Shown piece by piece: positions 44,545 through 55,762 of a stretch of 64,000 nucleotides of DNA. The notes beneath the pieces were generated by a model. That model was not told where the DNA came from and made no database searches. It saw only the letters and a list, made by a program, of their open reading frames with translations. Source of the DNA: Metaphire vulgaris (lineage: Eukaryota; Annelida; Clitellata; Crassiclitellata; Megascolecidae); assembly GCA_018105865.1 (NCBI GenBank), contig CM030861.1, positions 5,080,684 to 5,144,683 on the forward strand, given 5' to 3'. Each line of letters starts with the position of its first letter. Within the stretch, counting starts at the first letter, position 1. The translations under genes were made by a program, and so were the position numbers.

Positions 44545-44698
44545 ATCAAAATTGTCTAAAACGGGCCCATTTTCCGATTTTCGGGACACATTTTTGAAAA
44601 CGGGTCATTTCTGTGTCCCGAGCGTGTCTTTCGGGACACCGGGACATGTCACCTTGAAACGGGACTGTCCCGGTCAAAACGGGACGTATGGTCACCTT
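44545..44698. mobile_element. terminal part of a hAT-like element (CAAGGTGACCATACGTCCCG)
   Basis: The reverse complement of the right edge reads CAAGGTGACCATACGTCCCG, and the segment is dense in CGGGAC words. This style of terminus is widespread in animal hAT elements. The other end was not found. Confidence 0.5.
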
Positions 44699-44699
44699 G

Positions 44700-45640
44700 G
44701 CTGTGCCTGTGTATCGTCAAAAAGTTCGATACTGCCAGTCGCTTACCTCTTTATCGTTGTTTAGCGGTGTTTCGTTATTGATTCCCGACGGCGGTCGTCT
44801 AGCGAGTTCTGAGCGTTGGCGTTGATCGATTTCTCCTTGTTTCTCCGGTTTTGTTTCTCCTCAGATGTCGATTTGTTTTGTTTCGTTCGTTGCTCCTTTC
44901 GCCTTTTTGACGCTCCTTGTGAAATATTTACCTTCCTTGTCGTTATTTGGATCCGTCATCCGGTTATCCCTGTCCTATTCAGTTGTCGGATCGCTGTTTC
45001 CGTTCTCCACCAGGATGCAGAGGGGCTCGTCTCGGGTGTAGAGGCGGCTCCTCTCTAGAATTATTGAAAGCGGCTGCGGTTGCTGTTATTGAGAGGTAGG
45101 ATCTGATGGTAACGACAACCAGAGTTCTGTTTAAGATTCTTTTATTGCGAGATAGACAAAATGCGTTGACAAAATATGTTACTAGGTTAACAAAATGCGT
45201 TACAAAATACTTAGAGCGGAGACAAAATCGCGGACGACAAAATAGCGCAAAATGAGAAGCTTTCGTTCGACGGTTCGTTATCGACGGTTGACAGTCTGCT
45301 GTCTTTTGAATTTCAGTCCGCAAACCCCCTTTCCCCTAGCTCAAATTACACAACGATACTGATTATCTTTGGCTGTCCGGCTGAATATCATTGCTGTTCG
45401 ATCTCGACCTTCTGCTAAAAATGTCTCTTCATATTATCGTCTCTTCATATCAATCAATCACGTCGCTCCGTTCTTCGCTATTTTGTCGCGTTTTTGAGCT
45501 ATTTTGTCTGATTTTGTCGTCCGCGATTTTGTCTCCGCGATTTTTTCAGCTATTTTGTCGTCCGCGATTTAGTTTTGTCTGTCTGTCGAACATGAGCGGA
45601 AGGGTAGACGGAGATTTATATCGATAAAATTTTCTGATTA
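44700..45640. repeat. CpG-rich repeat region with inverted GACAAAATCGCGG words
   Basis: Bases 44700-45060 are CpG-rich like the retroelement family but not clearly alignable. GACAAAATCGCGGACGACAA at about 45220 is matched in inverse orientation by TTGTCGTCCGCGATTTTGTC at about 45508 and again near 45556. The words AAAATGCGTTRACAAAAT also repeat. I cannot define an element. Confidence 0.4.
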
Positions 45641-46473
45641 AAATGTCTAAATTTTTTTATTAAAATGTCAAATTCTACAAATTGTCTCTCCTATCGTGTC
45701 TTGTAATTCAAGGGATCATTTCCGAGTACGCACTACTTTAATGGCGGAGATGTCAATGTCTACCGAATGATTGGGCCTATTAATCCTACGTGCAAACCTA
45801 TTTAGACAATTACAAAGCCTTTTCCGTTCGAACTTTCACAATAGATCAACTATTTTTAAATTAAACCAATAATTCTAGAGTTCAAAACGATTTCATAAAA
45901 ATGATTACAACAATTAATCTTCTAGAGATATCAATTGCAGCGGAGACGTGGGCGGTGATGTCAGACCAGTACAACAAAAGTACCTTAAAATATTCAATTT
46001 AATAATTCCAGATATAGCACCCTCCTTACAGTTATATTGTCTGGACGGTCGGCATCTAACAGGATGTTTACAGTACTTTAAAACGTACATCGAGGCATAT
46101 TCGCGTGGGATCAGCAATAAAGTTCGAAATGTAAAAAGCAGCGTAATCAGCCGTTCGAACAGCTACACTGACTTTATAACTTAACGAGTTACCTTACATG
46201 GTCATTCTAAGACCATATATGGTTTTTCTAAAACAATGCTGGACGTAGAGGAGGATGAGTGAGGGGTGTATCACACCATATCATATTCTGCCACGGTTCA
46301 GGGTATAAGGGGTGTCCGCCATCTAGTTCCAATTTGTTCATTCCCGTTAATAACTACACAATTTCACGTGAGCTTGCAGGTACGGCTGTCTGTCCGCTTA
46401 TGTCCGCTCACATCCCATTTTATGAATTTTATCAAATGCTTGGGGTTAAGACCCATCCCTAAACTTGTGAAAC
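45641..46473. other. non-coding stretch
   Basis: No gene or terminal repeats recognised. Confidence 0.4.
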
Positions 46474-47144
46474 CTATTGTGGCGAACCGGGCCTCGAGGT
46501 CCCTAGGCCTCCTAAACTCAAGATGACTCTGCCCGGCCTGCTACACAGGGTAGAACTTGACGCTAAGGCACGTGTCCGTTCGTCTTGCTTTTTGGCTAAG
46601 ATTACTAGGCCCTCGCACTGCGCACTCTATCTATCCTTGCGCACCGCACCTTCTCTGTGGCTAGTTACTCCACACTCAGCCACTATCTCTCAGCGTCCTT
46701 ATATTTCTACGCACCGCACTTAGTTCTCAATGCACTGCACTTCTCTTCTAGCTTTCAGTGCATCTGACTCTCCACACCGCACCTATATCTCCGCACCGCA
46801 CCTCTCGCACCGCACCTATATCTCAAACACCGCACCTATCCGGTCAAGACTGAATTTTGTGGATGAGCACCAGGAGAAGGCATTTGTTAAGCCATGCCCC
46901 GTTTATCTCAAACATTGCACCGAGAGCTTACGTCTCAGTGCTAGATGAGACTCTATCCTTTGAAGCGCACACTCTGATACGCTCACCACATCAACTGCGG
47001 AGAGTGAGGTCAATTCGCACTTGCCAATGAGCGCGGCTGTCAAATTAGTCGGGCACTGACACCTGTAACGGTGTCGCACCGCACTGTCTATGGTGCTTCT
47101 ACCTTTACACGATCCAACGGGTCGACTGTGATCTTAACCTCAGG

Positions 47145-47605
47145 GTGCTCCCCGTCCAAGACCCCTCAGGGTGCTCGCGCGGGGGTGTAACTCTCCAGAC
47201 AATGTGACTGGAGGTCTCAGCTGGACTTTTCATTAGAAATTTGAAGACACATTTATTTAATATTGGATATGAACTGTGTTAAGCCTTCTTTGTAGGCCTT
47301 AGCCTTGTCTACTGCGCTATATAAATTGTCAATAAACCTCAGGGTGCTCCGACCTCAGGGTGCTCCCTTAACTCTCAGCACCGCACCTGGTGCCTTCCCT
47401 ATCTCCGGGTGCCTTCCACCGACCTCAGGGTGTGACTTCAGGGTGCTCCGATCTCCGGGTGCTTTTTAACCTCGACCTCAGGGTGCTCCCTAATCGTGTG
47501 CCTTTGCTCTCTCTATCCGTGTCTTTCCTTATCTCCGGGTGCCTTCCTAATCTCTGGGTGCCTTCCACCAAGGTGCTCTTCTTAGGGTGCTCAGGGTGCC
47601 CTATC
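47145..47605 (-). repeat. irregular array of GAGCACCCTGAGG / GGCACCCGGAGAT motifs in LTR copy 2
   Basis: On the plus strand there are at least twelve GGGTGCT or GGGTGCC words, mostly CCTCAGGGTGCTCC or CTCCGGGTGCCTTCC. Upstream (46600-46830) there are several GCACCGCACCTATATCTC words. Spacing is irregular. The array occupies the same part of the LTR as the GGTACC array in copy 1, and both are built on a GGYACC-like core. Confidence 0.8.
47218..47332 (+). mobile_element. CR1-like LINE 3' end nested in the LTR
   Basis: It contains RNLKTHLFNIGYELC-like coding sequence, a stop, and the tail TGCGCTATATAAATTGTC followed by AATAAA. The motif array resumes immediately after it. Confidence 0.65.
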
Positions 47606-47910
47606 CATGTAAGGATACCATATGCACCTTCCTTTCCACACACACGCTGCCCTCAGCTATCGGTCTCGATCCATTGCAAAGGCCGTTATTTAAAGGATTT
47701 GCGCGGACCTGAGAGAGGTGTGCTAAACTCACTAAGCTCAATTTCGTTCTTCTCTCTTGACGTCTGGCGCCCTCTACTGAATGCCTACCCCTTAGCCTTT
47801 CTACACACCACGGGCAATTTTAATGGATGTATTATGTCTATTGGATATCAGGCAACGTTATTATTTATTGCTAATTATTTCTATCGCTATTTCTGAATTC
47901 GCCACACTAT

Positions 47911-48394
47911 TTTGGGTAAAAGTCTAATAAAACTAAAGGGAAAACTGCGGGTAAAGTTTATTGATTTTTTTCCTTCTTGCTAATTATTTCTATCGCTATT
48001 TTCATCCCCACCAATTTTAGAGCTCCTAAAACTTGGGGACTCGAACCCTATTTTCATCGACCTCCTGCTCCATCACCCAACGTTGTTACCACTTTGCTAA
48101 CTCCCCGCCCCTTAACAATAATGACTAGTCTTAAAATTTTTCATCTTTTCGTTGGAGTTTGTGTTGAGTCGGGACCGAGGACTGCATTCCTCACAGCCAC
48201 CGGACTAATCCGGGCCTGTGCTAGGTATTGAGTCACCGGAGCTTCGCAGACTCAAAATCGATCTCTTAAAGTACTATAGGAGAAGACTTTGAAAATAGAT
48301 GCAAATCGATTGTGCTCCTTCTTCCCTTATCTGGCAACCCTTGGTCGTTGTCTCAAAAATTATAAACTCCCAACGGGATCCAACTTCTATTGAC
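47911..48394. other. non-coding stretch
   Basis: It repeats the LTR-edge words GCTAATTATTTCTATCGCTA at about 47977, matching about 47870-47890 inside the LTR. A small duplication of the LTR border is possible. No gene is visible. Confidence 0.45.
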
Positions 48395-48735
48395 GCTCGA
48401 AAATACCTTTTCATGTGTAGTGTATTGGCCTCTGTCTCTTTGATCTATCTGCTGCTTTTGATACAACAGATCACAAACTTACATTAAAACGCCTTTCCCT
48501 CTAGTTTGGAAATTCTTCTTTAGCTCACCCATTGGTTTCAATCTTATCTCCAGGTTCGATCCTTTCAAGTTTCATGCCTTAACCAAACTTCATTACCATT
48601 CAACCTATACTATGGAGCACCAGAAGGATCTGTATTGGACCTGCTTTGTTCAGCCTCTACACTACCCCCACTTTCATCCTTAATTAACTCTTACTTTGAA
48701 TCATCAACTCTATGATGGCGACACCCAATAAAACA
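48395..48735 (+). mobile_element. degenerate CR1/L2-like LINE reverse transcriptase fragment
   Basis: Broken plus-strand frames give LDLSAAFDTTDH-like sequence (the catalytic region A, around 48440-48475) and GAPEGSVLDLLCSAST (decayed [10 protein letters not shown]). Next to it PLSSLINS and NHQLYDGD (decayed YADD) can be read. Upstream and downstream parts are missing. Confidence 0.7.
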
Positions 48736-49081
48736 TCAGTCTCTAAAGTTTAAAACAACGTCTGGCTGCTTCGTCATCAAATTCAGACCGAGATGTTTCT
48801 TTCGTCTGTTCCGAAAGAAACCAGATGAAGATTGAGTAATGCTCTGGCCGTTTGGTCTCTTCTAAACCCGCTTTCGTTTTCCACCATAATATAGAATATG
48901 CGTTAGAAGAGAGATAGCTTGATGTTTTCGCTCCTCTCTCCTTTCCTCTGCCAGATTGCAAAACATATCCTCCCTTATTTGCTTATTGGTAGTTACGATT
49001 AGCGCGAATAATGATAAGCATAAAATATGAACGGTTTCTGCAGTTTGCTTTTTCTTTAGAAATCATATACATTCTGAAAAA

Positions 49082-52000
49082 ATGGCAGCACGTATAAAGA
49101 TTTACAAAACACTTCTAGTAGTAGTTGTGACAGGCATCATCGGTGTTATGATTATATTCGGGCGCCGTTCGAGACACGTCAGTGAAAGTGAAAGAGTCCG
49201 ATCTCAGATCACCGATTTCAAACCGATTGATATTGAAAAGTACGAAAAATGCGACCAGGCGTTTCTTCCAGACTCTGGAGCAATGTTGCAATCTGGATAC
49301 AATATTCCTGTCACTCCTTATGGCGCTCTGGATAGATTCACGGTGTTGACAATGGTCTTTAACAGATTTCAATCGTATCGCGAAGTCATCCAGCATTACA
49401 TCTGTATGCCATTTGTCGATCGATTGGTTTTGCTTTGGGCAAACCAAGAAGTAGATCCTCCAACCAAAGAATCGATGGATGTGAATTGCAGCGAGAAATT
49501 TTTTGTTCACCGTTTGAAGTCGGCTGCTTTGACAAAGAGATTCGCTAATTTTTCAGAAATTCAAACAGATGGTAAGTTCTCCCCAGCTTTCTTCAAAATA
49601 ATAGAGATTGCAGCAGTTATAATTTAAGAAGACGATAAGCGAAAATAGGTAGTCAGCCAAATCACAAGACAAAACATCTAGGTCATCCTTGCCTCAAAAT
49701 TTCCAAGTATACATGACTGCATATTACAGTATACAGGGTGAACAAGTAAAAACTGGCCACCTTTATGATATTTAATATCTCGGCCGCGTGCGTAGCGATT
49801 TAAAATGAAATTTATAGTCCGTATACCTGGGAAAGTTTCTGATGCAATTGCAAAATTTCATGATGATTTCTTTAGTATTTGCTGAAATATGGCCAAAAAA
49901 CTAGAGACCCACATTTTGAAATTGACATTGGGATATAAAGTCTTGATAAAGTGATAAAAAATTATTTTTTGATTTGTTGGCCCTGAAAAGGGCCATTTTA
50001 AAGGGGGTTTAAGATGATTTGCTACGGGAGCAGGTGCTCAAAATGCCCCTCAGCCTTCACACATGCCGACAAGCTCTTCTTCACTCCCAGTATCGACTTC
50101 TTGATTAGATTCTCAGGCAAACTCTCCCAGATATTCTTCAGCACAGTCTTCAACTCCGTGATGTTCTGTGGCTTTGGCTGATACTTTTGATATCTGTCGA
50201 GCATGATTCCCCAGACGTGGAAGTCAAGTGGATTGATATCTGGGGAGTTGGGTGGACAGTCATCTTTCTTGATAAAATCTGAACAATTTTGCTCCAGAAA
50301 ATCCTGGGCCCTGAGAGCAAAGTGGGCAGGTGTTCCGTCTTGCCAGGGCCATCTTTAGAATTTTGGGCGCCCTAGGCAGATTTTCATTTTCGGAAATTTT
50401 CGCCCGTTCACATCACATCACATACGGAAATAGTCTGACGAGCAAAAAAAGCTTCTCAGCTCCCGAAATAACCTGACGACCAAAAAACGTTATTTGCTCA
50501 TAAAAATTTTCATCCCCGTTTTATTTCGCCCCTACAAAATTTTTCGCCCCTAGACAGTGCCTAAACTGCCTAATGGTTAAGGTGGCCCTGCGTCTTGCTG
50601 GAATATGAAATCTCCAAGCAAATCAAGAGAGCCCTGCAGCCAATCATAATGGTACTGAGTTTATCTGTTGGCCGTAAGTAACCCTTGACCTTGTCTGGCG
50701 CGATGATAACGATGCTATTTTAGACTTAAAATGATACATTTTATTATGACATTATATTCCGTTGTCAATGTCAAAATTAGGGTATCTTTAGTTTTTTGCC
50801 CATATTTCAGCGAACACTAAAGATATCAGCATGAAATTTGGCAATTAGCCTACATCAGAAACATTCCCAGGCATATGGCCTATAGATTTCATTTAAATCG
50901 CTCCACACGCGGCCGAGATATTAAATATCAAAAAGGGGCCAGTTTTTACTTGTTCACTCTGTATATAGTAATTTCTGCAAAGTCTTGAAGGTCATCTGTT
51001 TCTAAGTCTCCAGTCAGTAGGCGGCTGTCATTCATCGGCGTACGGTGGCCGGTCATTTCCGACGGACCCACGGTTTACTTTCGCAATGTTACTATTGCTG
51101 CTCATTTTACCACTGCCATCTAACGAGTGGAGGCTGAGTCAACCCAGCCAGGGTTGTCACCACTCTTAAATATCTCCGCCACCATTAGCTAAATGCTATT
51201 TTATATTATGGATGTTATGTAGAAAATTTTCTTAATTAATTATTTTATCTCAATCTACAGTGTACATAGCCATCGCTGTTAATTATGAACTTTTAACGAA
51301 TTTTGTACACCTACTACTATATACAGTAGCTCTTATCAACATTTGCCAAAAGAGTTGAATTTTATCTAACATTGATTTTTAAATTATTATTTCAAGCCGT
51401 CTTCAACGTTGACGACGACAAATTGGTGCCCGTTCGAGATCTTAAACGCGGATTCAATGTTTGGAAGGTGCGTTTCTGACTCTTAACAGAAACTGATGCT
51501 TAGTGTAGAAAAAACGTCTACATGATCATTCGAAGCCATCTGTCGATCATTCATATCAATTAATTACAGAGTATGAGTATGAGTTCAGTTGTGCATCTGT
51601 CTTTTGCATAAACGGTGGGTCGAGTCGCCGATGTAGAACGGGGAAATATACTTGTACTGTGGCATTAATTAATTATCGGTTAGACAGAATTGAATTGTGG
51701 CTGAAGGTTTGGAGTGAAGACGTTGAAATCACTTGCCTTTTATCGGCAAGCCATCCAAATGATGACTAACAGTCTAGTAATCATTTGGATGCTTTACTAA
51801 GTCATTCTAGAACTTATGACAGAAAGGAGACACGTAGAGTGTCACAAGGCTCTGCCTCGGTGATAATGTTGACTGTCATCACAATCTACTGTTTGTATAG
51901 TAACCAGTGGCGTCAATCTGTAGTGAAAGTTGTGAGGGTCCACCTGTTGTTGTGCCAGCTTGTTCTATGATGAAGGAGTGAATGATCCAAACAAATTACT

Positions 52001-52696
52001 CTTTAAGCATAATTATTATTACTTATTAATGTTCCAGAATACCATTTTCTGATTATATATATTATCTATTCAACGCAACAATTTATTAAATAATCGTACA
52101 ACCTTACACTATAGATTTATTCAGATTTTCGTGCGAGGGTCCAATGCCTTATAGACCCTCACAACCACATTTTTGTGAGGGTCAGGACCCAAGGAACCTC
52201 ACGGGATTGACGCCACTTATAGTAACACGTCAATTTGGAGGCGAATAAGATATTGTCTGTTTTTCAATAGAAGTACCCATGGGGAATTGTGGGCAATGTG
52301 GCCCGCGGTTGCTCTGGAACTGCTCCTAATCTTACCTACGAAGCCGACCTCGTTTCGTCGTCATACGGCATTATACTTACATCGGCTTCGTTTTTTCATC
52401 GTGAATATCTGCGGTTATTTGACGAAAAATGTCCCGCCGAACTGAGGACTGACATCGACCAGAATAAGAACTGCGAGGATATACTGATGAACTTCCTCGT
52501 TAAGGAGCACTGCAAATGCTCCGGAGTTTTCTACGCTGGTCCTGGACATTTCAGTAAACCGAAGAACATCCCTCACTCGACGAAACTCAGCAGCAGAAAA
52601 AGTCATCATCGACATCGCACAGTTTGCTTGAGAAAAATTATGGATTTTTATTCTAAATCAGTTAATTTTACTGCATCCAGATGTATCTATAGTTAA
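49082..52696 (+). CDS. GT64 exostosin-like glycosyltransferase (EXTL2-like), three exons
   Basis: Exons are 49082-49571, 51397-51467 and 52271-52696, with donors ATG|GTAAGT and AAG|GTGCGT and acceptors TTCAAG| and CAATAG|. The joined frame is open for 328 residues, close to the usual size of EXTL2. A membrane anchor lies at about 9-27. The GT64 domain begins FTVLTMVFNRFQSYREVIQH and LVLLWANQEVDPP. Exon 2 supplies VFNVDDDKLVP with the DxD metal site. Exon 3 reads KYPWGIVGNVARGC, then YGIILTSASFFHREYL, as in exostosin C-terminal domains. Family members transfer GlcNAc or GalNAc in heparan-type glycan synthesis; this one's substrate is unknown. The introns carry mariner and hAT insertions. Confidence 0.82.
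49734..50961 (-). mobile_element. Tc1/mariner element in intron 1 of the GT64 gene
   Basis: Long inverted termini begin CAGGGTGAACAAGTAAAAAC on the left and CAGAGTGAACAAGTAAAAAC on the right, with TA on each side (49732-49733 and 50962-50963). Both continue into a matching GATATTTAATATCTCGGCCG segment. The minus strand keeps a piece of transposase: FIKKDDCPPNSPDINPLDFH, the last catalytic aspartate region (50020-50310), split upstream by a hAT MITE. Most of the transposase is deleted. Confidence 0.9.
50344..50590. mobile_element. 247-bp hAT MITE nested in the mariner
   Basis: The ends are CAGGGCCATCTTTAG and TTAAGGTGGCCCTG, with perfect flanks CGTCTTGC (50336-50343 and 50591-50598). It interrupts the mariner transposase frame. 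The interior repeats CGCCC words and AAAATTTTC. Confidence 0.92.
51005..51150 (-). mobile_element. SINE body fragment in intron 1
   Basis: GTCATTTCCGACGG, TTACTTTCGCAATGTTAC and TGCTGCTCATTTTACCACTG align with 31310-31380 and with part of 54840-54920. It has no 5S head. Confidence 0.5.
51905..52218. mobile_element. 314-bp hAT MITE in intron 2, CAGTGGCGTCAATC termini
   Basis: The ends are CAGTGGCGTCAATC and GATTGACGCCACTT with flanks ATAGTAAC (51897-51904 and 52219-52226). Subterminal GTGAGGGTCC words in both orientations are shared with 6600-6690, the larger hAT in duplication copy 1. Confidence 0.9.
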
Positions 52697-54225
52697 TGAT
52701 TAGCATTGACAATCGTTCAGTAAATCATATGATTTTATGCAAAAATCTCAGTATTCTAGCTTACTGTGTTCAATAGAGCCACTATTAGGCCTAAATTATA
52801 TTCTAATTTTGAATAATATTAGACCAGTTTTATTAAGAGTGTTTGACCTTTCTGCATTTGTTTTGCAAGAAGATCAGGCATTGATCTCTCATGAGAGATG
52901 ATCGAACTGTCATTTTATGTGGAAGCTCAAATTATGGTTTCCATGCTAATCTCTGAAAAAGTAATCAAATCTATTTATATCACATGGTTAATGGTCATAC
53001 TAGACACATTGCTCAGTTATACGAATACAGTATATCAATAAGATTTGCTGGAGTAGAGCAACAATTTGAAAGAGAATGACCAGCAGGTCTTGGTAGGAAT
53101 CTAGTTCCTCTGAAAGACTAAGATCTAGAAAATGATTTATAACTGTTGCTGGAACACAAATTGCTTGGTTGTGACATTGCTATTCCCAATTTTATAATCG
53201 CTAGGACTAATTTGCTTGCCAGTCGAGATATTCCTGCAGTGGATATCAAAATTATTGCAATGCTTTTTATTGTCACCGCAACTTGTAAAAGGAAAATAAT
53301 TTTATATGTGCTAGTCGAAAGCTTGGCAGAATTGTTTGCAGTATTGCTTAGTCGCTTTTGTCAGCAAACCCAGTGTAAAAACTCCAGCATTTACTTTGTA
53401 TTTATGTCTTGTCTGCCATGACGGACCAGATTGGAGTGATTTCTACAGTAGAATCTAACTATTAGTACTGGCAGCATCCTAAATCTGAATCTGATATATA
53501 AGATTTAGATTCTATAATCGTCAATAATGTGCATATACAGCATGTGCCAATATTTCCAGATTTTGACGTAGGGGAGGTCGGGGCTAGTTGAGACGATTCT
53601 TGTTTTTTTGTGAATATATTGCACATAATGTGCGTTTACTGTAACTATTAAGTTTAGTCTTAGATGTAAAACATTCAGGTATACATATATGTTAATTTGA
53701 AATTAAACTGCAATTACAACAAAAAACGAGGAAGGCATAAGGCGTATACTGTGATTATTTTGTCTTTCGAATATTGCGGAATTGTAGAAGAAAGTCACAA
53801 TATCGGCAATTTTTGTGACTGCTTTTTCATTAAAGGCGGTTGTCAAGATTGACTTTGCTTTGAACATAGGCCTTCACCTGACAATGGTTTCGCGTGACAG
53901 CGACCGGCAGCCATGAATTGTTAATCCGTTGCAGGGGGATTTAATTTTTTCAAGTCGTCCCCAATCGGGGTATTTAATTTGGGGGAAAGGCGTTCATGTG
54001 AAATTGTGAACATACAAGTTTTAAACTTACTATATTTCGGGCTATATAGAAGCTAGAAAGATGCGGTTTGCACCGTTGCTTAGCATTTTTATTGCTCTTT
54101 CGAACCATCCGTGCCAAAGAAGAAAATTTTGGGGGTAGAGTCCACCCTACAGCCCAAAATAGGACCCCTCCCCAACATTTTGGTCAAATTTTGTTCCAAG
54201 CCCCATAGCAAAATTTTTTCCGCGG
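52697..54225. other. non-coding stretch after the GT64 gene
   Basis: No recognisable gene. A 91-codon open frame at 53146-53421 (plus) has no motif I can name. Bases 54160-54234 are C-rich with CAAAATTTTG words. Confidence 0.4.
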
Positions 54226-54234
54226 TAACCCCCA

Positions 54235-54515
54235 AACTGAGTGGTAACAGCGTTGGACAATGGAGCAGCAGGTCGCGGGTTCAACTCCCGCGGGAGCCCT
54301 AAGGTCGACTCAGCCTTCTTTCGCCAGATGGCGATGGCAAATGAGTAGCGGATTAATCCGCGAAGTAAACAGGCGCGTTACATGAGAACACTGGCCCCGT
54401 ATCATGTAACCTTGCACCAGTCGCCTGGCTGAGGGCCTTGGTAACGGAGATCAGCGCCGCCCTATGAGCCTTGAGGCTAGCCTTGAGTGCTCGGGAAGGA
54501 CTTTACTTTACTTTT
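54235..54515 (+). mobile_element. tRNA-derived SINE
   Basis: An A-box-like TGGTAACAGCGTTGG at about 54242-54256 and a B-box GGGTTCAACTCCC at 54277-54289, inside the stem CGCGGGTTCAACTCCCGCG, mark a tRNA-related head. The body includes GCCAGATGGCGATGGCAAAT and GTCGCCTGGCTGAGGGCC. The tail ACTTTACTTTACTTTT resembles the LINE 3' tail at 10612-10635, so that LINE is a likely source of reverse transcriptase. Confidence 0.8.
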
Positions 54516-54732
54516 ACAGCATGCAGTATATGCTGTATCATAGTTTTTCACAGCCTTAAAAATGCAGCTGATATGTGTTCCTTTTAAAACGTATGAATTT
54601 CTCAATCTGTGTGGTTTTAGGCGTACGCCATTTACTGCTAGAGGCGTAGTTGGGGGTGGGGCAAAGCCAATGCCAGAGTGCCTGGGACTGAGCAAATGAC
54701 AAAGGTTGCTTGGCACTGCGCTATCTCATAGA

Positions 54733-55070
54733 TTAAGCACCTCAACGAGGTAACGGTAAAGGTAGTCCCGTACTCGAACGAGCGTAGGGTCCGGCGCTGA
54801 TCTCCGGGTACTAAGCAAGCAGCGACGCAGATGGCTTACGCCATTAATCTAGAGTAGGTTTCCATTACTTTCTCTAGACCTGCGTTTTACCTTCGCAGCC
54901 TAACGCTGCTACTAAGTTATCGACGCCTAAGTGTTGAACGGCTTGGTTAGCCGACGGCACCACGACTAGATCTCGAGATGGCCACCCATCCAAGTACTAA
55001 CCGCGCTCGGCGTTGCTTAACCTCGGCGTTCTGACGAGAACCAGTCGCACAACGCCTAACAGACCTCAAC
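54733..55070 (-). mobile_element. 5S rRNA-derived SINE (SINE3-type)
   Basis: On the minus strand about 55045-54979 resembles 5S rRNA: GTTAAGCAACGCCGAGCGCG and GTTAGTACTTGGATGGGTGG, then CCATCTCGAGATC, which cover the internal promoter region of 5S. The body follows, with CCGGAGATCAGCGCCGGACC and other parts shared with 31210-31400 and 51005-51150. It ends in a TACCTTTACCGTTACC tail. Confidence 0.78.
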
Positions 55071-55299
55071 GTGAGCAGATAAATTCAACAATAAAGCATC
55101 CATTTAGCAATTCACAGTCCTTTTGCCATACTGCTTTGTACACGCGTCGGTCCCAATCCGCTAGTTGTCAACAGGGCACCATACAGCACTCATTGCGGTA
55201 TTTGTAGACGGAATGAGGAATTTCCTGTCACTGTTTCACGGTGCCGTTAGCCTGTTTAGCTACAGTAATTTATTTTAACATAATGAAGAGATCCAGACT

Positions 55300-55762
55300 T
55301 GTTAATTAACAAGCACCTAAGGCACAAGGCCAAGGACAAGGCCAAGCACTCGTAGCCCAAGACCAAGGTCAAAGCCAAGAACTTTACATTTAAACACAAG
55401 TACAAGCAAGCACAAGTACACGTTCAACTAAACAACATTTTCGCTTAGGTTCAAAATTACCGCACCTTTCAACTAACATTGTCAAACGAAATCTTAACAC
55501 TGAAGCCTGATCCAGACTGCAGTAATATTGACCCTAAGACTTTTACTTATTTAATCTCTGGCCTCTGCATATAACTAATACGCGCACTAATGCTTTAAAT
55601 TGCAAAACTGGTAGCTTTGTTATTAAACGTTGTACTTGCAGGCCTCGACCCTCAAGGCCAAGCACAAGGCCAAGCACCTAAGGCATAAGACCAAGCACAA
55701 GGCCAAGCACTCAGAGTCCAAGGCCAAGGCCAAGCACACGCACGCTTTTTGGTACTTAGCAC
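55300..55762. repeat. irregular AAGGCCAAGCAC array
   Basis: Words of the type AAGGCCAAGCACAAGG recur at 55315-55400 and 55655-55745 and again past the inserted element at 56085-56115. AT-rich sequence lies between. The layout resembles the subterminal arrays of the hAT at 36441-37293, so a further hAT-like element spanning about 55300-56120 is possible, but I could not confirm its ends. Confidence 0.55.

Larger units (their letters stand above)
46478..47906 (-). mobile_element. solo LTR, family with TGT...CGCCACA ends (copy 2, inverse orientation)
   Basis: On the plus strand it starts TGTGGCGAACCGGG and ends GAATTCGCCACA, with CTAT on both sides (46474-46477 and 47907-47910). On the minus strand it shares with the LTR at 26124-27466 the start-site block CCGATAGCTGAGGGCAGCGT (47644-47663, minus). 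That block lies about 30 bp after an AT-rich TAAATAA box. It also shares the 3' end CCCTGTGT..GGCCGGGC ... CCCGGTTCGCCACA. The region between is filled with a different short-motif array and a LINE fragment. Confidence 0.88.

Noticed and set aside
47390..47896. 168-codon frame with Leu/Pro/Ser repeats
   Set aside because: It is produced by the motif array in the LTR and runs on the opposite strand to the LTR.
54235..54300. Functional tRNA gene
   Set aside because: A and B boxes are present but the sequence does not fold into a full cloverleaf, and a SINE body and ACTTT tail follow.
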